39,858 nt of DNA from Xylophilus sp. ASV27 (GCF_016428875.1 NZ_JAELTO010000032.1:1-39858), one strand, 5' to 3'; counted from the first letter of the stretch, positions 18,464 to 26,897 are shown. A program made the numbers and translations. Notes: generated by a model not told the origin, from the letters alone.

Positions 18464-19720
18464 TCAGGACCACCGATGAGGTAGGCGAACCAATCCTGGC
18501 ATTAAGGTTGGCGAGACGAAGCGAAAATGCATGTAGTAAAGCCATTGGTCATAGACGATCAGGCCACTTTCGTCAAAAAGGAATGCGCTCACCACGTATT
18601 CCCCACTGTGCAACGGCAAATCAGGAAAGGTTAGCACTGATCGCCATAGGCCATCGCCCATGGATATGGGTGTGACCCCTTCTTCGTGCGTTGCCAGCGA
18701 AGTGATCCCGACCCCTTTGGATTGTTCGATCATGAAACCAATATTGGGCCGCTCGTCCGCACGCCCGCGCACCGTGATGGTCGCCACCAGGTCGCGGCTC
18801 TGGAGCAAGGGCGGATCGCCTTCGCCCAGGCCGGCCACCGTCAGCGACACGATGCAGGCGGCGCCCTCTTCCCTCGGCGGGAGCGGGATCGGTTCGGCGG
18901 CTTTCGCGCCGCCCGACTCGCCGTCGGCGCCGGGCATCGGGTCGGCAATGTCCAGCCCATCCTGCGCATTGCGCAGGCGGGTGTGCATCTCGTAGGCGCC
19001 CAGCACCGGCTCGGTCGGCCCGATCTCGCGCACCCGGCCGCCGTCGAGCCACAGCGCCACGTCGCACAGATGGCGGATGTGGTAGGGGCTGTGCGAGCAG
19101 AACAGAATCGTGCAGCCCGCCTTGCGGAAGGCCGTGATGCGCTCGATGCACTTCTTCTGGAAATGCTGGTCGCCCACGGCCAGCGCCTCGTCGATGATCA
19201 GCACGTCGGGCTGCACCGCCGTCACCAGCGCGAACGCCAGGCGCACCACCATGCCGGACGAATAGGTCTTCACCGGCCGGTGGATCGCATCGCCCAGCTC
19301 GGCGAACTCGGCGATCTCGGGCTCCAGCCGCTGCATGTCGGCCTGCCCGATGCCGATCAGGCTGCCCGCGAAATACAGGTTGTCGCGCCCGGTGAAGTCG
19401 GGGTGGAAGCCCGCCCCCAGCTCCAGGATGGCCGTGACCCGGCCGATGCGCTCGATGCGCCCGGTGCTCGGCTGCACCGTGCCGGCCAGCAGCTTGAGCA
19501 GCGAACTCTTGCCCGCGCCGTTGTCGCCGATCACGCCCAGGCACTGCCCGCGCCGCAGCTCGAACGACACCTCGCGCAGCGCCCAGTGGCTGCGGTGGTA
19601 GCGGCGGCCGGTCACCAGCGCCTTGAGCCGGTCGCGCGGCGAGGCGTACAGGCGGTACTCCTTGCCCACGCCGGTCACCCGCAGCACCGGCGCGCCGGAG
19701 GCTTGCAGCGGCGGGCTCAC
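18464..19720 (-). CDS. wzt: O-antigen ABC exporter, ATP-binding subunit (second copy, hybrid C-terminus)
   Basis: A 418-residue ATPase with Walker A GDNGAGKS (65-72), signature YSSGM (153-157), Walker B VLIIDEAL (173-180) and switch His210. A linker (about 255-285) leads to a C-terminal carbohydrate-binding-type domain (about 287-418) unlike that of the first Wzt in the window. The start is GTG at 19720, overlapping the wzm stop (GTGA). DNA composition changes inside the gene: codons to about residue 325 are GC-rich like wzm, while the last ~93 codons (from NIGFMIE onward) are AT-richer and match the neighbouring methyltransferase. The sugar-recognition domain therefore looks replaced by recombination while the motor was kept. 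Confidence 0.92.
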   Translation of the reverse strand: MSPPLQASGAPVLRVTGVGKEYRLYASPRDRLKALVTGRRYHRSHWALREVSFELRRGQCLGVIGDNGAGKSSLLKLLAGTVQPSTGRIERIGRVTAILELGAGFHPDFTGRDNLYFAGSLIGIGQADMQRLEPEIAEFAELGDAIHRPVKTYSSGMVVRLAFALVTAVQPDVLIIDEALAVGDQHFQKKCIERITAFRKAGCTILFCSHSPYHIRHLCDVALWLDGGRVREIGPTEPVLGAYEMHTRLRNAQDGLDIADPMPGADGESGGAKAAEPIPLPPREEGAACIVSLTVAGLGEGDPPLLQSRDLVATITVRGRADERPNIGFMIEQSKGVGITSLATHEEGVTPISMGDGLWRSVLTFPDLPLHSGEYVVSAFLFDESGLIVYDQWLYYMHFRFVSPTLMPGLVRLPHRWS

Positions 19721-20514
19721 AGCCAGTCCACCAGTTGCTCGCGGCTGCGGCGCACCGCGGCCGCCAGCAGCGCCAAAGCCACCAGCCACCACGCGCCCGC
19801 CCCGGCCCAGGACGCCCAGGAAGGCCAGGCGCCCTGCAGCAGCACGTTCTGGTAGCCCAGCAGCAGCGGCGTCATGGGGTTGAGCCACAGCACCCAGCGC
19901 CAGGCCGCGGGAAACAGGCTCAGCGGAAACAGCACCGGCGACAGGAAGATGCCGACCGACAGCAGAAAGCCCACGATCTGCACCGTATCGCGCAGCGCCG
20001 CGGCCAAAATCGCCAGCAGGTAGCCCAGCGTCAGGCACAGCAGCACCTGCAGGGCCAGCAGCACAGGCAGGGCGAGCAGCGCCGGGCTCATGTGGTGGGC
20101 CGGGATATAGGCCACCGCCAGCAGCAGGATCAGCGGCGCGTACACGATGCTGCTGGCAAAGGCCGAGCGGGCCACGAACAGCACCGGCGGCAGCGCATTC
20201 TTCTGCAGCACGCTGCCCGCATCGAGCAGGCTGTTCATGGTGCGGCCCAGCGTGTCGCAGAACGCCATCCAGGGCAGCGAGCCCACGATCAGGTAGGCGC
20301 CGGCCCGGTGCGTGGGCGCGTTCTCGCCCAGCCGCATGGCAAACACCACGTCGAACACCAGGAAGTAGGCCGCCACCGTCAGCAGCGGCTGCACATAGGC
20401 CCAGGCGATGCCGCCCGCGGCCCCCGCGTAGCGCGCCGCGATCTCGCGCCGCGTCATCACCGCCACCAGCGCGCGCGCGCGCCACAGGGCGCGTGCGTCA
20501 TCCAGCACAGGCAT
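19717..20514 (-). CDS. wzm: O-antigen ABC exporter permease (second copy)
   Basis: A 265-residue ABC-2-type permease with a cytoplasmic N-terminus (MTRREIAARYAGAAGGIAW) and six hydrophobic segments. It is clearly diverged from the first Wzm in the window, for example FDVVFAMRLGENAPTHRAG against FSVVFKTKWGGSDPVESKT, so the two pairs are not a recent duplication. The ATG at 20514 is chosen; the open frame extends 12 codons upstream with no family resemblance. Codon use is typical of the host. It forms an exporter with the ATPase encoded next. No gene lies in the 82 bp between it and the parvulin gene. Confidence 0.9.
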   Translation of the reverse strand: MPVLDDARALWRARALVAVMTRREIAARYAGAAGGIAWAYVQPLLTVAAYFLVFDVVFAMRLGENAPTHRAGAYLIVGSLPWMAFCDTLGRTMNSLLDAGSVLQKNALPPVLFVARSAFASSIVYAPLILLLAVAYIPAHHMSPALLALPVLLALQVLLCLTLGYLLAILAAALRDTVQIVGFLLSVGIFLSPVLFPLSLFPAAWRWVLWLNPMTPLLLGYQNVLLQGAWPSWASWAGAGAWWLVALALLAAAVRRSREQLVDWL

Positions 20515-20596
20515 GGGGTTCAAGGGTAGGAGGAAGCGTCGGCCGGGCAACAGGGCCCGGCATTCGGATCGAAGCCGGGCACGGGGCCAGGACAGG

Positions 20597-21535
20597 TCAG
20601 CGGTAGCGGCTGGAGAAGGCCTCGACGGCCGCCTCGTCGAACTTGGCGTCCTTCAGCAGTTCGGCGGCCTTGGCGGCGCGGGCATCTTCCAGCACCTTGA
20701 CCCGGGCGCTGTCCATCAGGCCCTGCTTGACCTCGTCGAAGGGCAACAGGCCAGAAGGCTTCTTCTCTTCCAGCTCGATGATGTGGAAGCCGAAGCTGCT
20801 CTCCACCACCGGCGACAATTCGCCCGGCTTTTCCAGCGCAAAGGCGGCCTGCTCAAAGGCCGGGACCATCTGCCCCTTCTTGATAAAGCCCAGCTCCCCG
20901 CCCTTGGCGGCGCTGCCTGGGTCGCCGGACTTTTCCTTGGCCAGCGCGGCAAAGTCGGCGCCGGCCTTCAGGTCGGCCAGCAGCTTCTCCGCCGTGGCCT
21001 TGGCATCCGGCTCGGTGGAGCGGATCAGGATGTGCCGCACCCGGACCTCTTCCGGCGCCCGGAACTGCTCGGGCTTGGCGTTGTACTGCGCACGCGCGTA
21101 TTTCTCCAGCGCCGCCGCATCGGGCGCCGCGGCCTTGTCGATCTGGGCAATGCGTGCATCGGACAGCACCCGGTCGCGCGCAATGCGCAGCGAGGCGATC
21201 ACCTGCGGGTCCTTGTCCAGCCCCGCCTTCTCCGCCTCGGCAGCCAGCGCGCGCCGGGTGTAGAGGTTGGAGGCCGCGGCAGACACGTTCTCGGTCTTGC
21301 CGAAGACCTTGCTCTCGGCCGCGCCGGGGATGCGCAGCACCTCCGCCGTCAGGTCGGCATCGGTGATCTGCACGCCGTCCGCACCCTGCACCACGGACTG
21401 CTGCGCCCATGCACACGACAGCATGGACAGCGTCAGACAGCCCGCGATCAAGCGGCGGCCGGCCAATCGAGCAACGGGCGAAGAATGCCCAGAAGATGCC
21501 ACAGCGGGCAAGAACGGGATCAATGGAGTTGGCAT
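20597..21535 (-). CDS. Periplasmic parvulin-type peptidyl-prolyl isomerase
   Basis: About 312 residues, exported by a signal sequence (hydrophobic LIAGCLTLSMLSCAWA followed by QQ). The parvulin domain is in the second half: VRVRHILIRS, AALAKEKSGDPGS, KGGELGFIKKGQMVPAFEQA and SSFGFHIIELEEKK, flanked by helical chaperone-like regions as in SurA/PpiC/PrsA-type folding factors. The start is uncertain: ATG 21535 gives a long basic n-region and ATG 21562 is also possible. Codons before that overlap the terminator at 21615-21647 and can be ruled out. Position next to the secreted surface protein and the T2SS suggests it helps fold exported cargo. That is inference. Confidence 0.88.
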   Translation of the reverse strand: MPTPLIPFLPAVASSGHSSPVARLAGRRLIAGCLTLSMLSCAWAQQSVVQGADGVQITDADLTAEVLRIPGAAESKVFGKTENVSAAASNLYTRRALAAEAEKAGLDKDPQVIASLRIARDRVLSDARIAQIDKAAAPDAAALEKYARAQYNAKPEQFRAPEEVRVRHILIRSTEPDAKATAEKLLADLKAGADFAALAKEKSGDPGSAAKGGELGFIKKGQMVPAFEQAAFALEKPGELSPVVESSFGFHIIELEEKKPSGLLPFDEVKQGLMDSARVKVLEDARAAKAAELLKDAKFDEAAVEAFSSRYR

Positions 21536-21614
21536 AAGAAGCAATGGGCCCAAAAGCCGCATATTGTGCAGCACCCGCCTGCGGGCGGCGCCATACCCCC
21601 ACGGAGCATCCAAT

Positions 21615-21647
21615 AAAAAAGGGCAGGAGATCACTCTCCTGCCCTTT
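21615..21647 (-). terminator. Intrinsic terminator after the surface-protein gene
   Basis: A perfect 10 bp stem (GGGCAGGAGA 21621-21630 with TCTCCTGCCC 21635-21644) and a 4 nt loop are followed, on the minus strand, by six T (21615-21620). It lies 50 bp past the surface-protein stop. A strong terminator here fits a highly expressed, single-gene transcript and isolates it from the parvulin gene. Confidence 0.9.
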
Positions 21648-21697
21648 AGCCACCCAGCCTTTGAAGGCCGAGCGCGCTTACCTAAACATCGCCTGGA

Positions 21698-23302
21698 TTA
21701 CTGTGCACCAGCCTTGGTGAACTTGTGAGCGTACGTCCAGCTGTAGTTGGTGGACATACCAGCAGCCGGGGCACCCACGGCACTGGTGTAGGCAGAGCCC
21801 AGCACCGGCAGGCCAGCATTGCTCAGGCCCGGGGTCCCAATATTGATCCAACCTTCTTGGTAACCGGTGTACAGGTTCTGCACGGCCACGGTGGCACCCA
21901 GAACACCGTTACCAGCCGGGTTCGTCGGATTGTTATTGACCGTCAGCACGCTGACTTCACCGCAGAACTGCAGCGTGGTAGCCGTACCTGGGGAGATCAC
22001 GGGCCCGCTCGTCAGATATTGCTCTGAACGGCTCCAGCCGGTCACGGAACCGCCAGGCTGCACGCAAGCCAAATTACCCTTCACGGTAGTATTGGCAGCG
22101 GTGAAGTAAGTGGGGTTATCCCCATTGAATACGACCTTGGCCGGACTGGCAGAGTAGTCAACTGCAGCAGCGTAGCGACGCGTCGGCATGGAGAACGTAA
22201 AGTCCGTCTTGGAGCCGATGGAGGCCAGAGTGCTGTAGTCGTTCTTGACAGTACTGACAGCAAGTGCCTTGGACAGAGCAGCAGCCTGCGAAGCAGCCGT
22301 GGTCGTCGTGGTACTGGCACCGATGTACAGAGTGGACAGATCCGGGAAGTCGAACTGCAAAGGCACGATACCGCTCACGTACGGCACGGGAGCGCCACTG
22401 ACCAACAGCGGGTCAGCCGTCAAATTGCCAATATTAGTCACCTCGCCACTACCCAGCTTGTTGCCAGTCTGAGGAGAGAAAACCAGATTGCCACGCCCCG
22501 GCGCACCGCCGGCTGATGCACGAGCTTCCACCGCCGTAGGTTCCGTGGACCATGCCATATAGGCGTTGGCCGAGTTGATGATGAAGGCGTTGGTGTACAG
22601 GCCGCCCGACGGCGTATCCAGACCCAGCGCGTTCAACTTCGCACCGTCCGTCGTAACATTGTCGGTAGCAAGCGCGGTCAAAGTGGAACCGGTGCAAGGA
22701 GCGACGCCATTGATGTGCTTGGTAGCGGTGAACAGCGGATTGGTGGTCGTGCCATCGCTCAGTTGCGGAGGCACATCAGCCATGTTCAGCACTTCGATGT
22801 AGCCTTCACGGGTCCACTCGGCCTTTTGAGCGTCGGTGAACGTCGGGGGCAGGCGGTCGGTAATGAACTTGCCGTTCACGCTTGCGGGCAAGGTGCAGGA
22901 ATTATCTGCGGTATACAGTTGGGACAGGCCCGTGGCGGCATCCTTGCCGACGTCAGCCGTCCACACGTCGCCAGGCGACAGGAACAGCGTGAAGTCGAAC
23001 ACGTCGTCGGAGTTTGCGGCGCTGCGGAAGCGCACCTTGACGGCCTTGCCATTCGTGGCGTCCGTGTTGGTGATGCTGATCAGCGTGTGGTTGCCGTTCT
23101 GCGTGCTGAAGTAAGGAATGATGCCGATGTGACCGATGCCGCCGGGATTCAACTCCAGGACGGTGGCTGTGGTCGTGGTCAGCTTGTTGCCACCAGTACC
23201 AGTACCAGTACCAGCAATAGACACGGCTGCGTTGGCTGCGCCGGCGAGCGTCAGGCCGCCGATGAAGGCGCCGATGCTCAGAGACAGAAGACTCTTCTTC
23301 AT
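21698..23302 (-). CDS. Secreted cell-surface protein (S-layer/NpdA-like candidate)
   Basis: 534 residues with a textbook signal peptide (MKKSLLSLSIGAFIGGLTLA then GAANA, cleavage before AVSIAG). The mature chain is rich in Thr, Ser, Gly, Ala and Asn, poor in Lys, and has four Cys (in DNSCTLP, VAPCTGS, GNLACVQ, LQFCGEV) that could form two disulfides. An early TGTGTGTGG tract is encoded by a tandem 6 bp repeat. There is no anchor, no LPXTG and no beta-barrel terminal Phe, so it is either released or held non-covalently. The ATG at 23302 has GGAG seven nt upstream. It stands alone between two gene-free edges, with its own strong terminator, next to the T2SS cluster. From memory, Comamonadaceae encode surface-layer proteins of this kind (NpdA of Delftia nanopods); the assignment needs alignment. 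Confidence 0.6.
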   Translation of the reverse strand: MKKSLLSLSIGAFIGGLTLAGAANAAVSIAGTGTGTGGNKLTTTTATVLELNPGGIGHIGIIPYFSTQNGNHTLISITNTDATNGKAVKVRFRSAANSDDVFDFTLFLSPGDVWTADVGKDAATGLSQLYTADNSCTLPASVNGKFITDRLPPTFTDAQKAEWTREGYIEVLNMADVPPQLSDGTTTNPLFTATKHINGVAPCTGSTLTALATDNVTTDGAKLNALGLDTPSGGLYTNAFIINSANAYMAWSTEPTAVEARASAGGAPGRGNLVFSPQTGNKLGSGEVTNIGNLTADPLLVSGAPVPYVSGIVPLQFDFPDLSTLYIGASTTTTTAASQAAALSKALAVSTVKNDYSTLASIGSKTDFTFSMPTRRYAAAVDYSASPAKVVFNGDNPTYFTAANTTVKGNLACVQPGGSVTGWSRSEQYLTSGPVISPGTATTLQFCGEVSVLTVNNNPTNPAGNGVLGATVAVQNLYTGYQEGWINIGTPGLSNAGLPVLGSAYTSAVGAPAAGMSTNYSWTYAHKFTKAGAQ

Positions 23303-23360
23303 TAATAACTCCATGGAAAAAGTTGGTAAGCGCAACTACAAAGAGCGTGTACGCCACGAG

Positions 23361-23387
23361 ATGTTAGCAGGGAGAGCTTGGTGTCAG
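23361..23387 (-). promoter_or_regulatory. Candidate sigma-70 promoter of the surface-protein gene
   Basis: On the minus strand CTGACA (23387-23382, five of six to TTGACA) is followed after 15 nt by TGC-TAACAT (-10 at 23366-23361, with an extended TGn). The spacing is shorter than ideal. It would place the transcript start about 50-55 nt before the ATG. It is the best match I see in the 23303-23491 stretch. Confidence 0.3.
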
Positions 23388-23491
23388 CAGATTTTGGCTC
23401 ACACGCCCCTCTTTTGTTGGACACCTGCAACACCCTGGATACACCCGGCATTGATGTAGCAATCTTGTTCACCGCACCGCCGTTAAAAGCA

Positions 23492-23596
23492 TCACAAAGA
23501 CAGCAGGACGAACCAACGTCCTCCCTCGCGCACCCACGTCTCGTCGAGAGCGGAGCGAAGCGTAGCCGGACTGTGTGCCGGCGTCAAACTTTTTAT
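23492..23596 (-). pseudogene. Remnant of a paralogue of the lipoprotein at 23787-24260
   Basis: On the minus strand the last 34 codons of an open frame read IKSLTP...TLRSALDETWVREGGRW and end FVLLSL-stop. They align with the C-terminus of the neighbouring lipoprotein (IKNSTP...TLTTALDENWVLEDGRW, ending YFLPAL). Upstream of this the frame has no similarity, no signal peptide and no lipobox, so only a 3' fragment survives. It lies in the 484 bp (23303-23786) between the surface protein and the lipoprotein, which otherwise hold only the promoter candidate and nothing else I recognise. Confidence 0.6.
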
Positions 23597-23786
23597 AGCG
23601 GATTGCGTCACGTTTTTGCGAAATGTTGAGCCGGAGCGGACCACAACGCGCACAAGACGACGGGCAAGAACGATGCGGCTGTCGAAGCCACATCTCGCGG
23701 ACACATTCAGGCAAAGGCTTCGCTTCAGCCGTTGCGATGCCCGTGGCAAGCGGCCATGGCCCCGGCGCGCGGGCCACGGCTTCTGC

Positions 23787-24260
23787 TCAGAGTGCGGGCA
23801 GGAAATACCAGCGCCCGTCCTCCAGCACCCAGTTCTCGTCCAGCGCGGTGGTCAAGGTGGGAAGGCCGCGGATCGGTGTGGAGTTCTTGATGGTCACCTT
23901 CAGCACGGCGGTGCAACTGGCAGCACTCGCACACGTGACCTTGACGACCTCCGAACTGACCCAGCTCTTTGCCGGCCCGTAGTTGAGGCGATAGGCCTTG
24001 AAGTCCTTCAGAGCCCGATAGGAGGGCGCCGTTAGTTCATAGGAGCCCTCGAACTTGTCCGCCATCATGAGCTTCCAGCGCTCGGCGGCGCGCTCGGCCA
24101 CGATCTGCTCGGGCGTCTTGGGTGCCACGGCGGCACAGCCGAACAGCCAGAGCCCCGCGCCCACGAGGGCGACGGCCAGCACGGCGCGGCGCAGATGGGC
24201 AGGCGCCGCGTGGGAAACGTCATTGCGGTCGGGCGAAGAATGGCTGCAGGTACGCAACAT
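23787..24260 (-). CDS. Small lipoprotein downstream of gspD, unknown function
   Basis: 157 residues. A long N-region precedes a hydrophobic stretch and the lipobox LFGC with Cys42, so it is probably lipid-anchored. The mature part has an amphipathic helix (TPEQIVAERAAERWKLMMAD), then alternating strands (KSWVSSEVVKVTC, CTAVLKVTIKN, ALDENWVLEDGRWYF), suggesting a small NTF2-like alpha+beta fold. Two Cys (in VTCASAASCTA) could pair. The ATG at 24260 has AGAGG upstream; an in-frame TTG at 24287 overlaps the gspD stop (TTGA) and cannot be excluded. The gene follows gspD by 23 bp and is the last of the T2SS run, so an accessory role such as a pilotin is possible. The fold and role are inferences. 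Confidence 0.75.
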   Translation of the reverse strand: MLRTCSHSSPDRNDVSHAAPAHLRRAVLAVALVGAGLWLFGCAAVAPKTPEQIVAERAAERWKLMMADKFEGSYELTAPSYRALKDFKAYRLNYGPAKSWVSSEVVKVTCASAASCTAVLKVTIKNSTPIRGLPTLTTALDENWVLEDGRWYFLPAL

Positions 24261-24283
24261 GGGCAAGGCCTCTTGGTCTGGGT

Positions 24284-26722
24284 TCAATTGGGGGTTTTGA
24301 TGTAGGTGGCAGGGTCGGGCAGCTTGGACATTCCCGGTGACTGCTCCACCAGCGAGTCCGATCCGCGCTGCGACGAACCGCGCAGGTTCGAGAGCCGGTC
24401 ATCCGAGAAAATTCCCTTCATGCGATCGCGCATTTCGGAGCCGACGTCGCGGATGTCTTCGTCCGCCCGGATCACGCGTGGCGTGAGGATGACGATGAGT
24501 TCGGTGCGATCCTTCGCCACGGTGGTGGCGCCGAAGGCGGCACCAATGAGGGGCAAGTCTTTGAGAAAAGGAATGCCATTGTTGCCGTTCTGGGTGTTGT
24601 CTCGAATCAAGCCACCGAGCACGATTGCGTCCCCAGAACGCACTGCAACCTTGCTGGTGATTTGACGCTGACGGAAGGGTGGTTGCTGCCCCGCGGTTGT
24701 TACCGCGCCCACATCCGTCACGGCTTGGGTGAGCTGCATTGTCACGATGTTGCCAGCATTGACGGAAGGCAGGATCTGCAATTGCACTCCGGTATCCTTG
24801 TACTGAACACTGCTCGAAGAACCCACACCCGGGACGATGACCGTCTGGCCCACGATGGGGACTTGGTCCCCCACCATGATGGAGGCCACCTGGTTGTCCA
24901 TGACCATCAAGGAGGGGCTGGAGATGACCTTTACGAGAGAGTCGGTAGCCAAGGCGTTCAACGCAGCCCGCACCGCACCTGCCGAATTGATGACAGAGTA
25001 GGAAAATCCCTGGCCCAGCAGGTCACCGACCTTCCCCGAATCAGTGAGACTGAGACCACCCGTACCTCGTAGACCACGGCCGGCGTTGCTGAAAGACCAC
25101 TCCAGACCATATTGAAGACTGCCCTTGAGCGTGACTTCGACGATGCTGGCCTCGATCAGCACCTGCGGCACCCGCACGTCGAGGCGCCTCAAGGTGGACT
25201 CTATCTTGTTGAACTCCCCGTTGGTCGCGTAGACCAGCACTGCGTTGTTGACATCGTCGGCAATGACGCGCACGCCATTGTTGAAGGTGACGGCACTGAC
25301 GCTGGCACCTCGACCCGCCTGCTGGTTGGCGGTATTGGTGTTTCCTCCGAAGGAACTGCTGCCGCCAAGGCCGACGCCACCGGCCATACCGAAGCCCCCG
25401 GAGGTCCCGCCCCCAAAACCACTGGAGCCGAAATTGCCGCTGCCAAAGCCGGTGTTGCCGAACCCTCCGCTGATGCCCGAAGACGAACCCAGCCCAGGCG
25501 CAATGCCGGTGCCGCCGCTGGCGCCGGAAGCACCACCACCATAAATGCCGCTCAGCACCTGGGCCAGATGCCGCGCGTTGCCGTTCTGGACGTTATAGAC
25601 GTGGAGTTGCGGCTCGCTGCCGTTGTCGCTGGGCTTGTCGAGCCGCTCGATCCAGCGGCGTGCTTCTTCCAGATAGGCGGCGCGTGGCGTCACGACCAGG
25701 ATGCTGTTGATGCGTTCGATCGGCATGATGCGCAAGGCACCGAACAGCGGATTGGATTCCGCCAGTGCCGCCGCGGCGCCAGCGGCCTGCGAAGGCGCGC
25801 CCGGCGTGGAGGCGGTGGCGGCGCCAGGAGCCGCCGGGCGCGAGGGCGCGGAGCCCGCGGGCTGGCCGCCACCGCCGCCGCCGCTGACGATTTGCAGCGC
25901 GGCCTGCACCTCCGCCACCGAGGCGTACTTGAGCGGGAACACGCCGACGGACATGCCCTTGAGCAAATCCACGTCGAAGGTGGAGACGATGTCGAGCCAG
26001 CCCTCGGCTTGCGCACGCGTGCCGACCATGACCAGCAGGTTGCGCAGGGTATCGACCCGCACCAGCGCGTCGCCGCCGGCAATGGGGCGCAGGATCGTGG
26101 CCATTTCGCCGGCGCCGATATAGCGCAGGGGCACGATGACGGCGCCGTAGCCGGGCGGCAGGGCTCCACCCACGGACTGGCGCGGCGCCGCGACGATGCC
26201 CTTGAGCGCGTCGGGCTTGCCGATGTGGTAGGTGCCGCGGGCGTCGCGCGCCATGACCAGGCCGTTGGCCTGCAGCGCGGTTTCCAGCAGGAACACCGCT
26301 TGGTCCGGCGTGACCGGCTCGCGCGTGGCCAGCGTGACCGAGCCGTTGACCTGGCCATGGAAGACGAAGTCGATCTTGGCGACCTCACCCAGGATGACGT
26401 TGGCAACCTCGGCAATGGGCGCATCTTCGAACTTGAAGGAGCTGGGAGCGCCGGCGATGGGCCGGATGCTGGCCTTGGGCGGCGCGATGACCTGATCGTT
26501 GCCGCGAATGATGCGCGGCTCCTTGGCAGCCTGGGCGTCTGCGGCCGGCGAAGACGCGGTGTCAGCCGGCTCCGCGGCAGGTGCGGCGGGCGCCATGTCC
26601 AAGGTACTGATGGCGGCAGAGGCGGCTGCCCCGGCATCCTGCGACGGAACGGCCTGGGCCCAGGCGCCGTTGGATGCGGCCACGACCAGGGCGGAGAGCG
26701 TGGCGATGCGAAGATGGTTCAT
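24284..26722 (-). CDS. gspD: Type II secretion outer-membrane secretin
   Basis: An 812-residue secretin forming the outer-membrane gate of the T2SS. The signal peptide ends at AWA-QA (about residue 22) and, unlike XpsD of Xanthomonas, there is no lipobox. An Ala/Pro-rich linker leads to N0 (FKFEDAPIAEVANVILGEVA, about 90-165) and the repeated N1-N3 domains. A long Gly/Ser-rich insert (about 410-475) lies in the N3 region after QVLSGIYGGG. The secretin core follows: VPQVLIEASIVEVTL, VISSPSLMVMDNQVASIMVGDQVP, VQYKDTGVQLQILP, RSGDAIVLGGLIRDN and LIGAAFG. The ATG at 26722 is chosen for the signal peptide. It follows gspN after a 175 bp gap. Confidence 0.95.
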   Translation of the reverse strand: MNHLRIATLSALVVAASNGAWAQAVPSQDAGAAASAAISTLDMAPAAPAAEPADTASSPAADAQAAKEPRIIRGNDQVIAPPKASIRPIAGAPSSFKFEDAPIAEVANVILGEVAKIDFVFHGQVNGSVTLATREPVTPDQAVFLLETALQANGLVMARDARGTYHIGKPDALKGIVAAPRQSVGGALPPGYGAVIVPLRYIGAGEMATILRPIAGGDALVRVDTLRNLLVMVGTRAQAEGWLDIVSTFDVDLLKGMSVGVFPLKYASVAEVQAALQIVSGGGGGGQPAGSAPSRPAAPGAATASTPGAPSQAAGAAAALAESNPLFGALRIMPIERINSILVVTPRAAYLEEARRWIERLDKPSDNGSEPQLHVYNVQNGNARHLAQVLSGIYGGGASGASGGTGIAPGLGSSSGISGGFGNTGFGSGNFGSSGFGGGTSGGFGMAGGVGLGGSSSFGGNTNTANQQAGRGASVSAVTFNNGVRVIADDVNNAVLVYATNGEFNKIESTLRRLDVRVPQVLIEASIVEVTLKGSLQYGLEWSFSNAGRGLRGTGGLSLTDSGKVGDLLGQGFSYSVINSAGAVRAALNALATDSLVKVISSPSLMVMDNQVASIMVGDQVPIVGQTVIVPGVGSSSSVQYKDTGVQLQILPSVNAGNIVTMQLTQAVTDVGAVTTAGQQPPFRQRQITSKVAVRSGDAIVLGGLIRDNTQNGNNGIPFLKDLPLIGAAFGATTVAKDRTELIVILTPRVIRADEDIRDVGSEMRDRMKGIFSDDRLSNLRGSSQRGSDSLVEQSPGMSKLPDPATYIKTPN

Positions 26723-26897
26723 ACGTGCTATCGGTGGCAAGCGGGCTCGCGGCAGGTGCGGCCCGGATGAAGAAACAAGATGGCTGCGGCGCGGCAGTGC
26801 GGCACGGAGCAGGCCCGAAAGACCACAGCCTCCGTGGCGTGCAGGGCGCGACATGCCCTGTGAGTGGAGAGCTTCATGCGACGGTGCCTGCCAGCAT

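Larger units (their letters stand above)
16280..18745. other. Low-GC block inside the polysaccharide locus (probable horizontal replacement)
   Basis: From roughly 16,280 to 18,745 the sequence drops from very high GC to visibly AT-richer DNA, with codons such as ATT, TTA, CAA and AAT that the flanking genes avoid. The block contains the last few codons of the GT2/GT4 fusion gene, the whole acyltransferase, the whole second methyltransferase and about the last 93 codons of the second wzt. Both edges lie within coding sequence that stays in frame, which is the signature of homologous replacement rather than insertion. No transposase, integrase or direct repeats are seen at either edge. Edges are judged by eye to within about 50 bp. 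Confidence 0.65.

Noticed and set aside
20514-20597. Terminator between the second wzm and the parvulin gene
   Set aside because: The 82 bp contain GC-rich short inverted stretches but no T-run on the minus strand; nothing supports an intrinsic terminator here.
23191-23214. Tandem 6 bp repeat near the start of the surface-protein gene, considered as a phase-variation switch
   Set aside because: The unit is a multiple of three, so changes in copy number would only add or remove Thr-Gly pairs and not shift the frame.
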